Assembly: GCA_030427885.1 (NCBI GenBank) | Contig: JAUICM010000003.1 | Location: 1-64,000 of the forward strand | From: Rhodothermia bacterium | GTDB taxonomy: Bacteria; Bacteroidota; Rhodothermia; Balneolales; Balneolaceae | Direction of reading: 5' to 3' | DNA: 64,000 nucleotides | Shown here: piece after piece, positions 9,097 through 17,125 of the stretch | Layout: the number at the start of each line of letters is the position of its first letter | Position numbering within the stretch: position 1 is the stretch's first letter | Program-made: the position numbers and the translations under genes | The notes under the pieces: model-generated | What the model was told of the DNA's origin: nothing | Seen by the model: the letters and a program-made list of their open reading frames with translations, nothing else | Databases searched by the model: none

Positions 9097-10050
9097 TTAC
9101 ATATTCACTTCCACGATCGGGCAGTTGACGATGGCAGCGCCCTGAGCCAGAATACTTGCCGACTGTGCTGAACTCAGATCAGAAACATTACTGAAATCTG
9201 CATTGTCGAAGATGTTCACCATCCAGAGCGGAGAGTAGTCTGCATCATCAGGCAATGTAGCAGGTACATTATGTGTTTGATCAGAATTCATCTCTGTTAC
9301 AAATCCTGATGGCGGTCCTCCTCCATCCTGACCAGGATTCACATTGAAAGCGACATATATAGGCGATAATGGAACTTGCCCGTTCGAACCGGTACTCAAC
9401 GCCTTTTCCTGGAAGGTGAAGTAATAGACGACCTGATCATCATACCAGCCCCGCATCAGGTCTTTTGATTCTGTACTAGTAAACCTTTTATCCGCAGTTG
9501 ATCCTTTAGGTACGATCGGGCAATTCACCAGCATGTTGGTTGTTTCCATCTCATAACCTTCGCCAGCTAATGCGGCGTAGCTGGTGATGGTATTAGCCTC
9601 ATAGTCAGATGGAACTGTTACTTTCGTCACCAACCAAAAATCGTTGTATCCCTCATCACCGGGAATCACATTAACAATATTGAGCTGTCCTTCAACAGGG
9701 GTGTCCTCTCCTTCGCGGAATAACACATAGATAGGAGCCGGAGCTGTGGGCATTACATCGAAATTATAATACTCGCTCATTTCGCCATCAGGTCCTAATC
9801 CTTTTGTGATAAAGGGAGCCATATCAAAATCAATGGGAGCATTGGCTGCGGGAAGAGCTGAATTTGCACTTCTTTTGAACAGATTACCTGCTTCATCACT
9901 GAAACGGTCTATTGAAGCCTCAGGAGCAGTATCCGGGTCTTTTACTTCCGGACCAGAAGGGTTATCACTGCATGCAGCACTCGTCAAACCGATGAGAAGA
10001 GTAAGTATGAGTATAGTTCTTGACTTAAATAATTGTCTGGTTGTTTTCAT
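9097..10050 (-). CDS. Lipoprotein with two tandem homologous domains, function unknown
   Basis: 317 residues. The N-terminus (MKTTRQLFKSRT, hydrophobic core, LTSAAC) is a lipoprotein signal with Cys at residue 26. The mature protein is an internal duplication. Each half has an aromatic strand, a PIYVxF strand (APIYVLFREG; SPIYVAFNVN), an acidic P(G/D)D segment followed by a hydrophobic strand (FWLVTKVTV; LWMVNIFDN), then a Ser/Ala-rich helix ending in NCPIV. The paired NCPIV cysteines may form a disulphide or bind a ligand. No family recognised. A decayed partial copy sits at 7697-7800. Confidence 0.8.
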   Translation of the reverse strand: MKTTRQLFKSRTILILTLLIGLTSAACSDNPSGPEVKDPDTAPEASIDRFSDEAGNLFKRSANSALPAANAPIDFDMAPFITKGLGPDGEMSEYYNFDVMPTAPAPIYVLFREGEDTPVEGQLNIVNVIPGDEGYNDFWLVTKVTVPSDYEANTITSYAALAGEGYEMETTNMLVNCPIVPKGSTADKRFTSTESKDLMRGWYDDQVVYYFTFQEKALSTGSNGQVPLSPIYVAFNVNPGQDGGGPPSGFVTEMNSDQTHNVPATLPDDADYSPLWMVNIFDNADFSNVSDLSSAQSASILAQGAAIVNCPIVEVNM

Positions 10051-10163
10051 TGCGTAGAAATTGATTGAGCGTTTGTTCGCTCAATATCGATCCAACATCA
10101 CCCACGCGCATAACGAAATAGTCACAATTAGTTCACAAAATTCTCACATTATTCCACTTTACT

Positions 10164-10197
10164 ATAAAAAAAGGAATGACGGTAAAGCCATTCCTTT
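10164..10197 (-). terminator. Terminator for the small secreted protein gene
   Basis: Perfect 9-bp stem AAAGGAATG / CATTCCTTT (10170-10178, 10189-10197). Read on the minus strand it is followed by a T run, 36 bp after the stop of the 10233-10580 gene. Confidence 0.75.
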
Positions 10198-10232
10198 CAC
10201 TATCTGATAATTATATTAAACTATCACAACCG

Positions 10233-10580
10233 CTACCCCTTGGTTGCATCCTTTGGGTTTTTTACTGCCCCACCACCATCATCCTTTGGATCATCATCTT
10301 TTGAAGGGGGGTCATGTTTTATAGGTCCATAATATGGAGTAACACCCGCAACTTTTCCTCCAGATGCTTGACAATTAGCTATGATGATTCGGATCTGCTG
10401 AGGTTGCACAGGCTTTGAATCATGTGGCTTACCTTTATATTTACATTTGACTATAAAACCGTCTGGCCCCCCTTTACTTTGTGCTTGTACTGGTGTTGAT
10501 CCTGCAAATAGGATCATTGCTAAGAAAAAAGCAGCAAAAGCTACGATATTCCTCTTCCGTTCTGTTTTTGATTGATTCAT
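10233..10580 (-). CDS. Small secreted protein of unknown function
   Basis: 115 residues with a clear signal peptide (KTERKRN, hydrophobic core, cleavage near PVQAQ). The mature region is basic, with two Cys (VKCKYKG and IANCQAS) and a disordered tail rich in Asp, Lys, Pro and Gly (PPSKDDDPKDDGGG). No family recognised. It has its own terminator and probably its own promoter in the 179-bp gap shared with the divergent MscS gene. Confidence 0.65.
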   Translation of the reverse strand: MNQSKTERKRNIVAFAAFFLAMILFAGSTPVQAQSKGGPDGFIVKCKYKGKPHDSKPVQPQQIRIIIANCQASGGKVAGVTPYYGPIKHDPPSKDDDPKDDGGGAVKNPKDATKG

Positions 10581-10759
10581 TTCAACCCCTTTTATGGTTT
10601 TAAATTTGAGAGGATATAATCACTACGAGTAGAAGACCTTTTTAAACCCCATCTTTGTACCCAGACACCCCTATTTGTTCTTCAATGTATAGATTTGAAA
10701 TGGTTCTACAAATTAAGATTATCGGTTCCAACCGTTTAGCACATTTCTTAACTTTAGGT

Positions 10760-12448
10760 ATGAATACAAAAACATTCTTCCACACGGTACTTTTTGCTTT
10801 AATATTGATCCTGCCATCCGGGCTATATGGATTTCAGGAAGCTTCTTCAGCTACAGGATATTTGTCTAACCCTCAAAGAGCTGCACACACTTTTGTACAC
10901 TGGCAGCAGAAAGGGCACCAAAATTTTGACCGTGTTATCCTGACCTTGAAACTTTCTGATATTGAGAAATCAGAAAAGGTGAATCTGGCGAAAGAGCTAC
11001 TCAAAGTGCTTGACGCCCGTGGACTATTGGTGGAATATGATAAGATTCCCACTAATCCCAACTACACCGATAGTCTTTCAGGTCTGAACCAATACATTCT
11101 GTTCTCCAGTCTGCCCGAGGTATTCCTGGTAAAAAACAACAATGAATGGGTATTCTCCAAAGAAACTATTGAGCAGATCCCGGATCTGTACCGTTCGACC
11201 TTTTCCACGTATGTGGAAGTAGTTCTTGACCGACTGCCGGAGTGGACAAAAAAAGATTGGCTTGGAATTGAGATCTGGCAATATCTGGCGGTGTTCTTCT
11301 GGTTACTGATTGGTTTGATTCTTCGAAAGATCTTCGAGTTTATCCTGGATAATTACATCCGCAGGATCACACAGAAAACCAAATTTACCTGGGATGATGA
11401 CCTTCTTGACACCATTGATAAGCCCGCAGGTTTTATCTTTTTGATGTTTTTCTTCTCCATTACCTATACCAATCTGCAATTGTCGGTAACGGTGAATATG
11501 TACCTCTCAGCTATCCTTGATATTGCTGTTTCGATCGGGTTTGTCTGGTTATTCTACAATCTGGCTGATGTATTTTCGAAATACCTTTCCGTGGTCACTT
11601 CTAAAACTGAGAATACCCTCGATGACCAGCTTGTTCCACTGATCCGCAAAACTCTCCGCTTTTTTATTGTGGTGATGGGTGTGATCATGGTACTTCAGAA
11701 TCAGGGATACAATGTAGCGTCCCTTATTGCTGGTCTTGGTATTGGTGGTTTGGCTGTTGCTCTTGCCGCTAAAGATACTCTGGCTAATTTTTTTGGCTCT
11801 ATCACCATTTTTGTTGATAAACCTTTCCGCATCGGTGACTGGATCAAGATCGGTAGCGTAGAAGGAACCGTAGAAGAAGTGGGGTTCCGGACTACCCGCA
11901 TACGAACCTTCTATAATTCTGTGATCTCGATGCCGAATTCCAGTATCGCAACTACGGACATCGATAATCTTGGAATGCGTCGTTACAGAAGACTAAAAAC
12001 GGTGTTAAACCTTACGTACTCCACCAGTCCCGAACAAATGGAGGCTTTTGTCGAAGGGATCAAAGGGATCATCAAAGCTAACAAACACTTCCGTCAGGAT
12101 TATTATGAAGTACACTTCAATTCATTCGGCGCTCATTCGCTGGATGTACTGGTGTATGTATTCTTTGATGTCCCCGACTGGAGCACTGAACTTCAACAAC
12201 GGCATAACTTCCTGCTGGAGATCCTGCGTTTAGCTAAAGAACTAGGTGTCGAATTCGCCTTCCCTACTCAAACCCTGCATGTGGATTCTTTCTATAAAGA
12301 TGAACCCCGCAAAGTGGGCGAAGAACGATCTGAAGATGAACTAACTACCGGAGTTTTTGAATTCGGACCCGGTGGAAGCAAAGGTAAACCCGACGGCCTG
12401 AAGATCTACAAAGACGGTAAAGAAGTGGATTTCAGTAAGGGAAAGTAA
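10760..12448 (+). CDS. Mechanosensitive ion channel, MscS family
   Basis: 562 residues from the ATG at 10760, chosen because it gives a signal peptide (MNTKTFFHTVLFALILI, ending near YGFQ); an ATG at 10655 would bury it. A periplasmic domain of about 170 residues precedes membrane helices near 180-340. The pore helix and beta domain carry the MscS core: IAGLGIGGLAVALAAKDT, then FFGSITIFVDKPFRIGDWI, EGTVEEVGFRTTRIRT and MPNSSI. This protein releases solutes on hypo-osmotic shock. The Asp/Glu-rich cytoplasmic tail (about the last 50 residues) is not part of the core fold. Confidence 0.92.
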   Translation: MNTKTFFHTVLFALILILPSGLYGFQEASSATGYLSNPQRAAHTFVHWQQKGHQNFDRVILTLKLSDIEKSEKVNLAKELLKVLDARGLLVEYDKIPTNPNYTDSLSGLNQYILFSSLPEVFLVKNNNEWVFSKETIEQIPDLYRSTFSTYVEVVLDRLPEWTKKDWLGIEIWQYLAVFFWLLIGLILRKIFEFILDNYIRRITQKTKFTWDDDLLDTIDKPAGFIFLMFFFSITYTNLQLSVTVNMYLSAILDIAVSIGFVWLFYNLADVFSKYLSVVTSKTENTLDDQLVPLIRKTLRFFIVVMGVIMVLQNQGYNVASLIAGLGIGGLAVALAAKDTLANFFGSITIFVDKPFRIGDWIKIGSVEGTVEEVGFRTTRIRTFYNSVISMPNSSIATTDIDNLGMRRYRRLKTVLNLTYSTSPEQMEAFVEGIKGIIKANKHFRQDYYEVHFNSFGAHSLDVLVYVFFDVPDWSTELQQRHNFLLEILRLAKELGVEFAFPTQTLHVDSFYKDEPRKVGEERSEDELTTGVFEFGPGGSKGKPDGLKIYKDGKEVDFSKGK

Positions 12449-12605
12449 GTCTCCCCTCGAAGGGATACAGTTTTAGAAACCCCATTTATGGTGTTTATAA
12501 AACCAGAGAGATGTCCTGTGGGTCGAAAAACACCCCCCGCCTCGATACTTCCTCCCGATTCATTAAAAGATGCTTGAGGCACCGCCTTCAAAAGAGGACT
12601 TTCTA
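12449..12605. repeat. Probable interspersed non-coding repeat
   Basis: The gap after the MscS gene holds C-rich and G-rich palindromic pieces, for example TCTCCCCTCGAAGGGA at the left and CTTCAAAAGAGGACTTTCT at the right, which are roughly inverse of each other. A 72-codon open frame on the minus strand (12406-12624) overlaps it but has Pro/Ser/Gly-rich composition typical of spurious frames in such elements. Called a repeat by its look only; copy number is unknown. Confidence 0.35.
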
Positions 12606-12624
12606 ATAAATAAATTCGAACCAT

Positions 12625-12660
12625 AAAAAAAGCCCGACACTCATAGCATCGGGCTTTTTT
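12625..12660. terminator. Bidirectional terminator between MscS and bacilliredoxin genes
   Basis: AAAAAAGCCCGA / TCGGGCTTTTTT inverted repeat (12626-12637, 12649-12660) with an 11-base loop, giving a T run on either strand. It separates two convergent genes. Confidence 0.85.
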
Positions 12661-12681
12661 AATAATAATAGAAATAAGTAA

Positions 12682-13131
12682 TTACTTCTCTGCTTCTTCC
12701 TTTCCGGCAAAAGCTTCGAATACCATTTTCAGATCGGCTGCCACATCATGGCTGGTTCTGCCTTCGATTCTGTGACGTGGGATCATTGCTTTGATCTCAC
12801 CATCAACAAAATAAGCGAAAGAAGGTGATGAAGGAGGAAACTCACTGAAATATGCACGTGCATGTGCGGTTGCTTCTTTATCCTGTCCGGCAAATACCGT
12901 AACCATATGATCAGGTTTAGCTTCAGATTGCTGAAGAGCAATACCTAATCCTGGACGTGCATTCCCTGCAGCGCATCCACATACAGAGTTGATCACCATT
13001 AACATGGTGCCTTTATATTCTTTCATTGCACGATCCACATCATCGGTGGTCGTCAATTCTTCCACTCCGAATTGAGTCAGTTCTTCTCTCATCCAAGAAG
13101 TGTCGGGGCCCATTCCAAATCCAAATTGCAT
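12682..13131 (-). CDS. brxA: Bacilliredoxin, BrxA/YphP family
   Basis: 149 residues with the thioredoxin-like fold of the BrxA/BrxB (YphP/YqiW, DUF1094) family. The active site is CGC (C51-G-C53) in VINSVCGCAAGNARPG, which is the family signature. Bacilliredoxins remove bacillithiol from S-bacillithiolated proteins after oxidative stress, although organisms without bacillithiol also carry the family. Length is normal. It sits upstream of its terminator, on the same strand as the superoxide dismutase gene, a context consistent with redox defence. Confidence 0.9.
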   Translation of the reverse strand: MQFGFGMGPDTSWMREELTQFGVEELTTTDDVDRAMKEYKGTMLMVINSVCGCAAGNARPGLGIALQQSEAKPDHMVTVFAGQDKEATAHARAYFSEFPPSSPSFAYFVDGEIKAMIPRHRIEGRTSHDVAADLKMVFEAFAGKEEAEK

Positions 13132-13202
13132 AATAGTACCTGTATTGGTTTAAAATAATTTCGTTCTAAAAATAATGATTTTTCAACTGTAAGACGAATT
13201 CA

Positions 13203-13300
13203 GTCATTCTGAGTGTTAGCGAAGAACCTTATCGTATTAATCTGTACTCAAAATAGTTCTACAACTATATCCTCTCCGCCAGCTTGCGGATCAGGATGAC
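13203..13300. repeat. Degenerate palindromic interspersed repeat (GTCATTCTGAG type)
   Basis: Begins GTCATTCTGAGTGTTAGCGA and ends TCAGGATGAC, which are imperfect inverted ends. An internal hairpin TCCGC-CAGCTT-GCGGA lies near the right end. It fills most of the gap between brxA and sodA. Elements with these ends are familiar as scattered non-coding repeats in Bacteroidota-type genomes; copy number here is unknown. Confidence 0.5.
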
Positions 13301-13311
13301 TTGAAACAGAT

Positions 13312-13344
13312 AAAAAACGACGATGAGTAATCTCATCGCCGTTT
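13312..13344 (-). terminator. Terminator for sodA
   Basis: Stem CGATGAG-TAAT-CTCATCG (13321-13327, 13332-13338), extended past one mismatch by further pairs. On the minus strand a run of Ts follows. It lies about 30 bp after the sodA stop. Confidence 0.75.
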
Positions 13345-13372
13345 CACATTCGTCGTTAAACGTTCGTTGTGA

Positions 13373-13978
13373 TTACTTCGCAGCAGCGTAGTATTCAGCA
13401 ACTTTGTCCCAGTTTACAATGTTCCAGAATGCTGAAACATAATCAGGACGTCGGTTCTGGTAGTTCAGGTAGTACGCATGTTCCCAAACATCCAAACCTA
13501 AAATTGGTGTAGCACCATCCATGATCGGGCTATCCTGATTGGCGGTAGAGATCACTTTCAGTTCTCCACCATCAACAACTAACCATGCCCAACCTGAACC
13601 AAAACGGGTTCCTGCTGCATTACTGAATTCTTCTTTAAACGCATCGAAGCTGCCAAATGCAGAATCGATTGCAGAAGCCAGATCACCTGAAGGTGTTCCA
13701 CCTCCGTTTGGAGAAAGAATAGTCCAGAATAACGAGTGGTTTGCAAATCCGCCACCGTTATTGATCACAGCTTGTTTCTTATCAGCTGGTAATGCATCAA
13801 TGTTTGAAAGAACATCTTCAATATCTTTTCCTTCAAACTCAGTTCCTTCCAGAGCTGCATTTACTTTATTGGTATAACCCTGGTGGTGTTTTGTGTGATG
13901 GATCTCCATTGTACGCGCATCAAAATGCGGTTCTAAAGCATCATATGCATACGGAAGATCAGGTAATGTATAAGCCAT
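13373..13978 (-). CDS. sodA: Superoxide dismutase, Mn type
   Basis: 201 residues, converting superoxide to oxygen and hydrogen peroxide in the cytoplasm. Metal ligands are H27 (EIHHTKHH), H81 ([11 protein letters not shown]), D163 and H167 (DVWEHAYY). The Gly-rich GGGFANH segment and Gln148 in [10 protein letters not shown] are the pattern of Mn-preferring enzymes; Fe enzymes usually place the Gln in the middle segment. Cambialistic metal use cannot be excluded. Length is standard. It has its own terminator. Confidence 0.96.
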   Translation of the reverse strand: MAYTLPDLPYAYDALEPHFDARTMEIHHTKHHQGYTNKVNAALEGTEFEGKDIEDVLSNIDALPADKKQAVINNGGGFANHSLFWTILSPNGGGTPSGDLASAIDSAFGSFDAFKEEFSNAAGTRFGSGWAWLVVDGGELKVISTANQDSPIMDGATPILGLDVWEHAYYLNYQNRRPDYVSAFWNIVNWDKVAEYYAAAK

Positions 13979-14189
13979 AATATCCTCTTTTAACTTTTCA
14001 ATTTTGAGCCATCAAGTATCTCGTACTTGTTGAACTCCAATAATTTAACTGCTATGAATGTAAGCATTAGACATCAGAAAATCGTTCCTCAACCGATACA
14101 AAGAATCTATGATTATCATTTGTTAACACTATGACAATCTTCAATATTCAACATTCAGTTACCCACTTTACATTGAAAGTTGAATATTG

Positions 14190-14894
14190 CTAGTAATGAA
14201 TAGCTTTAGGAAGGCCTTCGGAATCATATTCGATCTCTTCCGGTATCGATTTGATACCATCCGTCTCAGATCGTTTAGCATACAAGGCTAATACCATAGC
14301 ATCCACTATATCATCCTCTCCTACCTCGTTTCTTCGCCACTCTTCTTTAATATCCCGGAAAAAATCATCCGCTACAGGTTCGTGTTCTTCAATTAATTCA
14401 AGACGGTGCCGAACCCCTTTTTTCAGATTCTTCTTCTGGTAGATCATTCCGCCATTGAGTTTCTGGTATAAATATTCCGGATGGCTCTCAAACACCTTTT
14501 CTTTGAATTCAGGATTCTCTCTTAACAGTTCATCCAGCATTCTAATTTTTGGAGTGATATTCCAGGCTTGCAGCGATAGTTTTTTTTCGTTGTACTCAAA
14601 ACTGATCATATTTGCTTCCACATAACTGGGCGCGTATAAAGCCGGACGGATAGGAGGACTGAAAACACTGGACGCATATTCTGAGCCTAATTTCTTTCTG
14701 AGAAGTGTATCGCAGGCCCGGGTATATTCCTCATCTTCAAGCCCGATGGGCATATCAATATAGATCCTGTCATAGGAATCAAAAACCGATTTCAGCGCCT
14801 CTTTATTCTCGAGTACCTGATACTTTTCCTCCCCATCAGTAAAACTGATTAGGATCCATCCCAATTTACAACCGTCGATTCCTGCAGTTTTCAT
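14190..14894 (-). CDS. DUF429 protein, predicted RNase H-like nuclease
   Basis: 234 residues beginning MKTAGIDGCKLGWILISF, the N-terminal DUF429 signature with an acidic residue in the first strand as in RNase H folds. Further family segments are IYIDMPIGL, SSVFSPPIRPAL, VFESHPEYLYQKLNGG, and the C-terminal DDIVDAMVLALYAKRS, which carries two Asp residues likely to complete the acidic site. Nuclease activity is a prediction from fold. It stands alone between sodA and aspS. Confidence 0.88.
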   Translation of the reverse strand: MKTAGIDGCKLGWILISFTDGEEKYQVLENKEALKSVFDSYDRIYIDMPIGLEDEEYTRACDTLLRKKLGSEYASSVFSPPIRPALYAPSYVEANMISFEYNEKKLSLQAWNITPKIRMLDELLRENPEFKEKVFESHPEYLYQKLNGGMIYQKKNLKKGVRHRLELIEEHEPVADDFFRDIKEEWRRNEVGEDDIVDAMVLALYAKRSETDGIKSIPEEIEYDSEGLPKAIHY

Positions 14895-14914
14895 AAATAG
14901 AAAAATAGTTAACC

Positions 14915-15039
14915 GTCATTGCGAGGGTTTCTGCGAATGCAAAACCCAAAGCAATCTCATACATAATGACTCCAATCAGTAGGTTGCTTCGTCAACAACC
15001 GTTGATATCACAATACTCAATGAGTTTCCTCGCAAAGAC
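14915..15039. repeat. Palindromic interspersed repeat (GTCATTGCGAGG type)
   Basis: The element starts GTCATTGCGAGGGTTTCTGC and ends CCTCGCAAAGAC, inverted ends with one mismatch in twelve. Inner inverted pieces AAGCAATCTC and AGGTTGCTTCGTC also match the well-known long form of this repeat. It fills the gap between the DUF429 gene and aspS and ends 7 bp from the aspS stop, so its hairpin may serve as the aspS 3' end. Confidence 0.6.
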
Positions 15040-15045
15040 TATTAG

Positions 15046-16818
15046 TTACTTTAGCGTTCTTTTCAGAGCAATATGCAATTCATTCAACTGCTCCACATCT
15101 ACTTCTGAAGGCGAATTATCCATCATGCTCTGAGCCCGCTGGTTCTTTGGAAATGCGATAACATCACGCAAACTTCTGGCGCCGGTTAACAGCATCGCAA
15201 TTCTATCTACCCCAAATGCAATACCACCATGCGGCGGAGCTCCGTATTTGAATGCATCGAGCAAGAACCCAAATTTCTCTTCTGCTTCATCATCGCCGAT
15301 TCCCAGCAATTTGAACATCTGCTCCTGCACTTTTCTGTTATGGATACGAATGGATCCTCCTCCGATCTCTGAACCGTTAAGAACAAGGTCGTAGGCACGC
15401 GCCTTTACTGAAGCCGGATCAGATTCCAGTTTATCCATGTCTTCTTCTTTTGGAGAAGTGAACGGGTGGTGCATTGCATGGTAACGACGACTTTCTTCAT
15501 CCCACTCCAACAATGGGAAGTCTGTAACCCAAAGCAGGTTATAAGCTTCTTTGTCGATCAGGTCGAATTCTTCTCCAACAATTAGCCGCAGGTGACCCAA
15601 TTGCTCCAGCACAGAAGGTTTTGGTCCGGCAAGAATAAATACCAGATCTCCGGTTTTTCCACCGGAAGCATCCACCATTTGCTCCACGATCTCCGGGGTC
15701 AGGAATTTAGCTACGCTACATAATGGTCCATCTTCCTGTAGCTTGATATAGATAAGTCCACCGGCTCCCGTTTCTTTCTTAACTCTTTCAGTCCAGCGGT
15801 CGATCGCACCACGGCCCATTTCTCCTTGCCCGGGAATAGTAATTCCAACCACAGCTCCGCCATTGGCCACAGTTCCTGAAAATACTTTGAACTCCGCATC
15901 TTTTACGATTTCTGAATAATCCACGAACTCAAGTCCAAACCGGGTGTCTGGCTTATCAGAACCGTATGTATTCATTGCTTCCTCATAAGGGAGACGAGGA
16001 AACGGAGTTTTGATATCCACTCCGATCGTTTCTTTGAAGATATTTTTGATCAGGCCCTCATGCGTTTCAAAGATCACCTCTTCATCCACAAAACTCATCT
16101 CAACGTCGATCTGTGTGAACTCAGGCTGGCGGTCAGCTCTCAGGTCTTCATCACGAAAACATTTAGTGATCTGAAAATATCGGTCGTACCCGGAAACCAT
16201 CAGCAGCTGCTTATAGGTTTGCGGACTCTGAGGTAAAGCAAAGAATTTTCCGGGATTCACCCGGCTCGGTACCAGATAGTCGCGTGCACCTTCTGGGGTA
16301 CTGCGCATCAATACAGGTGTTTCTACCTCTGCAAACTCCAGACCATGATAATAGGCACGCACAGCCTGATACAGCTTGGAACGCAGCATCAGTTTTTCCT
16401 GCATTTCAGGGCGACGCAGATCCAGGTACCGATATTTAAGTCTCACGTCTTCATTCGTTGCAATTCCATCTTTGATCTCAAACGGAGGAGTATCAGCTTC
16501 TGAGTAGATGATCAGGTCAGTCGCTTCGATCTCAACTTCACCTGTGATCAGGTTCGGATTAATATTCTCCTCGCCACGGGCAATTACCTTCCCTTTCACA
16601 CCAATTACATATTCTGCTCTCAGATGTTCTGCTTTCGCATGCAGTTCTACATCCGTTTCTGTGAAAACAATTTGAGTTACACCATATCGGTCTCTGAGGT
16701 CAATAAAGATCAATCCGCCAAGGTCGCGCCGGGGGCCAACCCAACCGTTCAATATTACTTCCTGGCCGATGTGTTCCGCTTTTAACTCGCCACAGGTATG
16801 TGTTCTTTTTAAAGTCAT
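15046..16818 (-). CDS. aspS: Aspartyl-tRNA synthetase
   Basis: 590 residues, charging tRNA-Asp in the cytoplasm. The N-terminal OB-fold anticodon-binding domain (about residues 1-105) starts THTCGELKAEHIGQEVILNG. The class II core includes motif 2 (ITKCFRDEDLRADRQPEFTQ) and motif 3 (HGGIAFGVDRIAMLLTG). The roughly 100-residue GAD insertion between motifs marks the bacterial type, as does the total length. No asparaginyl amidotransferase is nearby, so whether it also charges tRNA-Asn cannot be judged here. Confidence 0.97.
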   Translation of the reverse strand: MTLKRTHTCGELKAEHIGQEVILNGWVGPRRDLGGLIFIDLRDRYGVTQIVFTETDVELHAKAEHLRAEYVIGVKGKVIARGEENINPNLITGEVEIEATDLIIYSEADTPPFEIKDGIATNEDVRLKYRYLDLRRPEMQEKLMLRSKLYQAVRAYYHGLEFAEVETPVLMRSTPEGARDYLVPSRVNPGKFFALPQSPQTYKQLLMVSGYDRYFQITKCFRDEDLRADRQPEFTQIDVEMSFVDEEVIFETHEGLIKNIFKETIGVDIKTPFPRLPYEEAMNTYGSDKPDTRFGLEFVDYSEIVKDAEFKVFSGTVANGGAVVGITIPGQGEMGRGAIDRWTERVKKETGAGGLIYIKLQEDGPLCSVAKFLTPEIVEQMVDASGGKTGDLVFILAGPKPSVLEQLGHLRLIVGEEFDLIDKEAYNLLWVTDFPLLEWDEESRRYHAMHHPFTSPKEEDMDKLESDPASVKARAYDLVLNGSEIGGGSIRIHNRKVQEQMFKLLGIGDDEAEEKFGFLLDAFKYGAPPHGGIAFGVDRIAMLLTGARSLRDVIAFPKNQRAQSMMDNSPSEVDVEQLNELHIALKRTLK

Positions 16819-16949
16819 TTTCTAATTACGATGAATCGTGGAGTGAATATTCTGTTGCAAAGGCGCTGAAAATACGCATTATGAAAACGAAACGCTCGCT
16901 TTGATGTCACCTTACATAATTTTTTTGAAAGAATTGCTGAAGCAAACCC

Positions 16950-16989
16950 AAACCCGTAGGGGCAATTTATGAATTTCCCCTACGGGTTT
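16950..16989. repeat. REP-like perfect palindrome
   Basis: A 13-bp perfect inverted repeat AAACCCGTAGGGG / CCCCTACGGGTTT (16950-16962, 16977-16989), with a spacer whose AATT-TATG-AATT part also pairs. Only one C/T mismatch breaks a longer hairpin. It lies in the 307-bp divergent gap between aspS and the response-regulator gene. The form resembles REP/MITE-type elements. Confidence 0.65.
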
Positions 16990-17045
16990 ATTTCCAATTA
17001 CAAGCTCCTCAGCCTAACGATAAGAGAAAGGACATAACTTTTTTT

Positions 17046-17064
17046 GGGGCTATGCCCCTTTTTT
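17046..17064 (+). terminator. Short terminator-like hairpin in the regulator leader
   Basis: GGGGC-TAT-GCCCC followed directly by six Ts, 61 bp before the ATG of the response-regulator gene. The stem is only 5 bp but all G-C. It could end an upstream transcript or attenuate the regulator gene. Confidence 0.4.
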
Positions 17065-17125
17065 AGCTACATTATCTGTCCTTCTTTATGAAAGATTAAA
17101 TCATTTGAGCCTGGGGAGGTCTTAA

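Noticed and set aside
7369-9812. Shared GLGPDGE motif in the lipoproteins at 6976 and 9097
   Set aside because: The match is seven residues only, in otherwise unlike proteins, and is probably chance.
12406-12624. 72-codon minus-strand frame after the MscS gene
   Set aside because: It overlaps the MscS 3' end and a repeat-like gap, has low-information composition, and shows no ribosome site. Most likely a spurious frame in a repeat.
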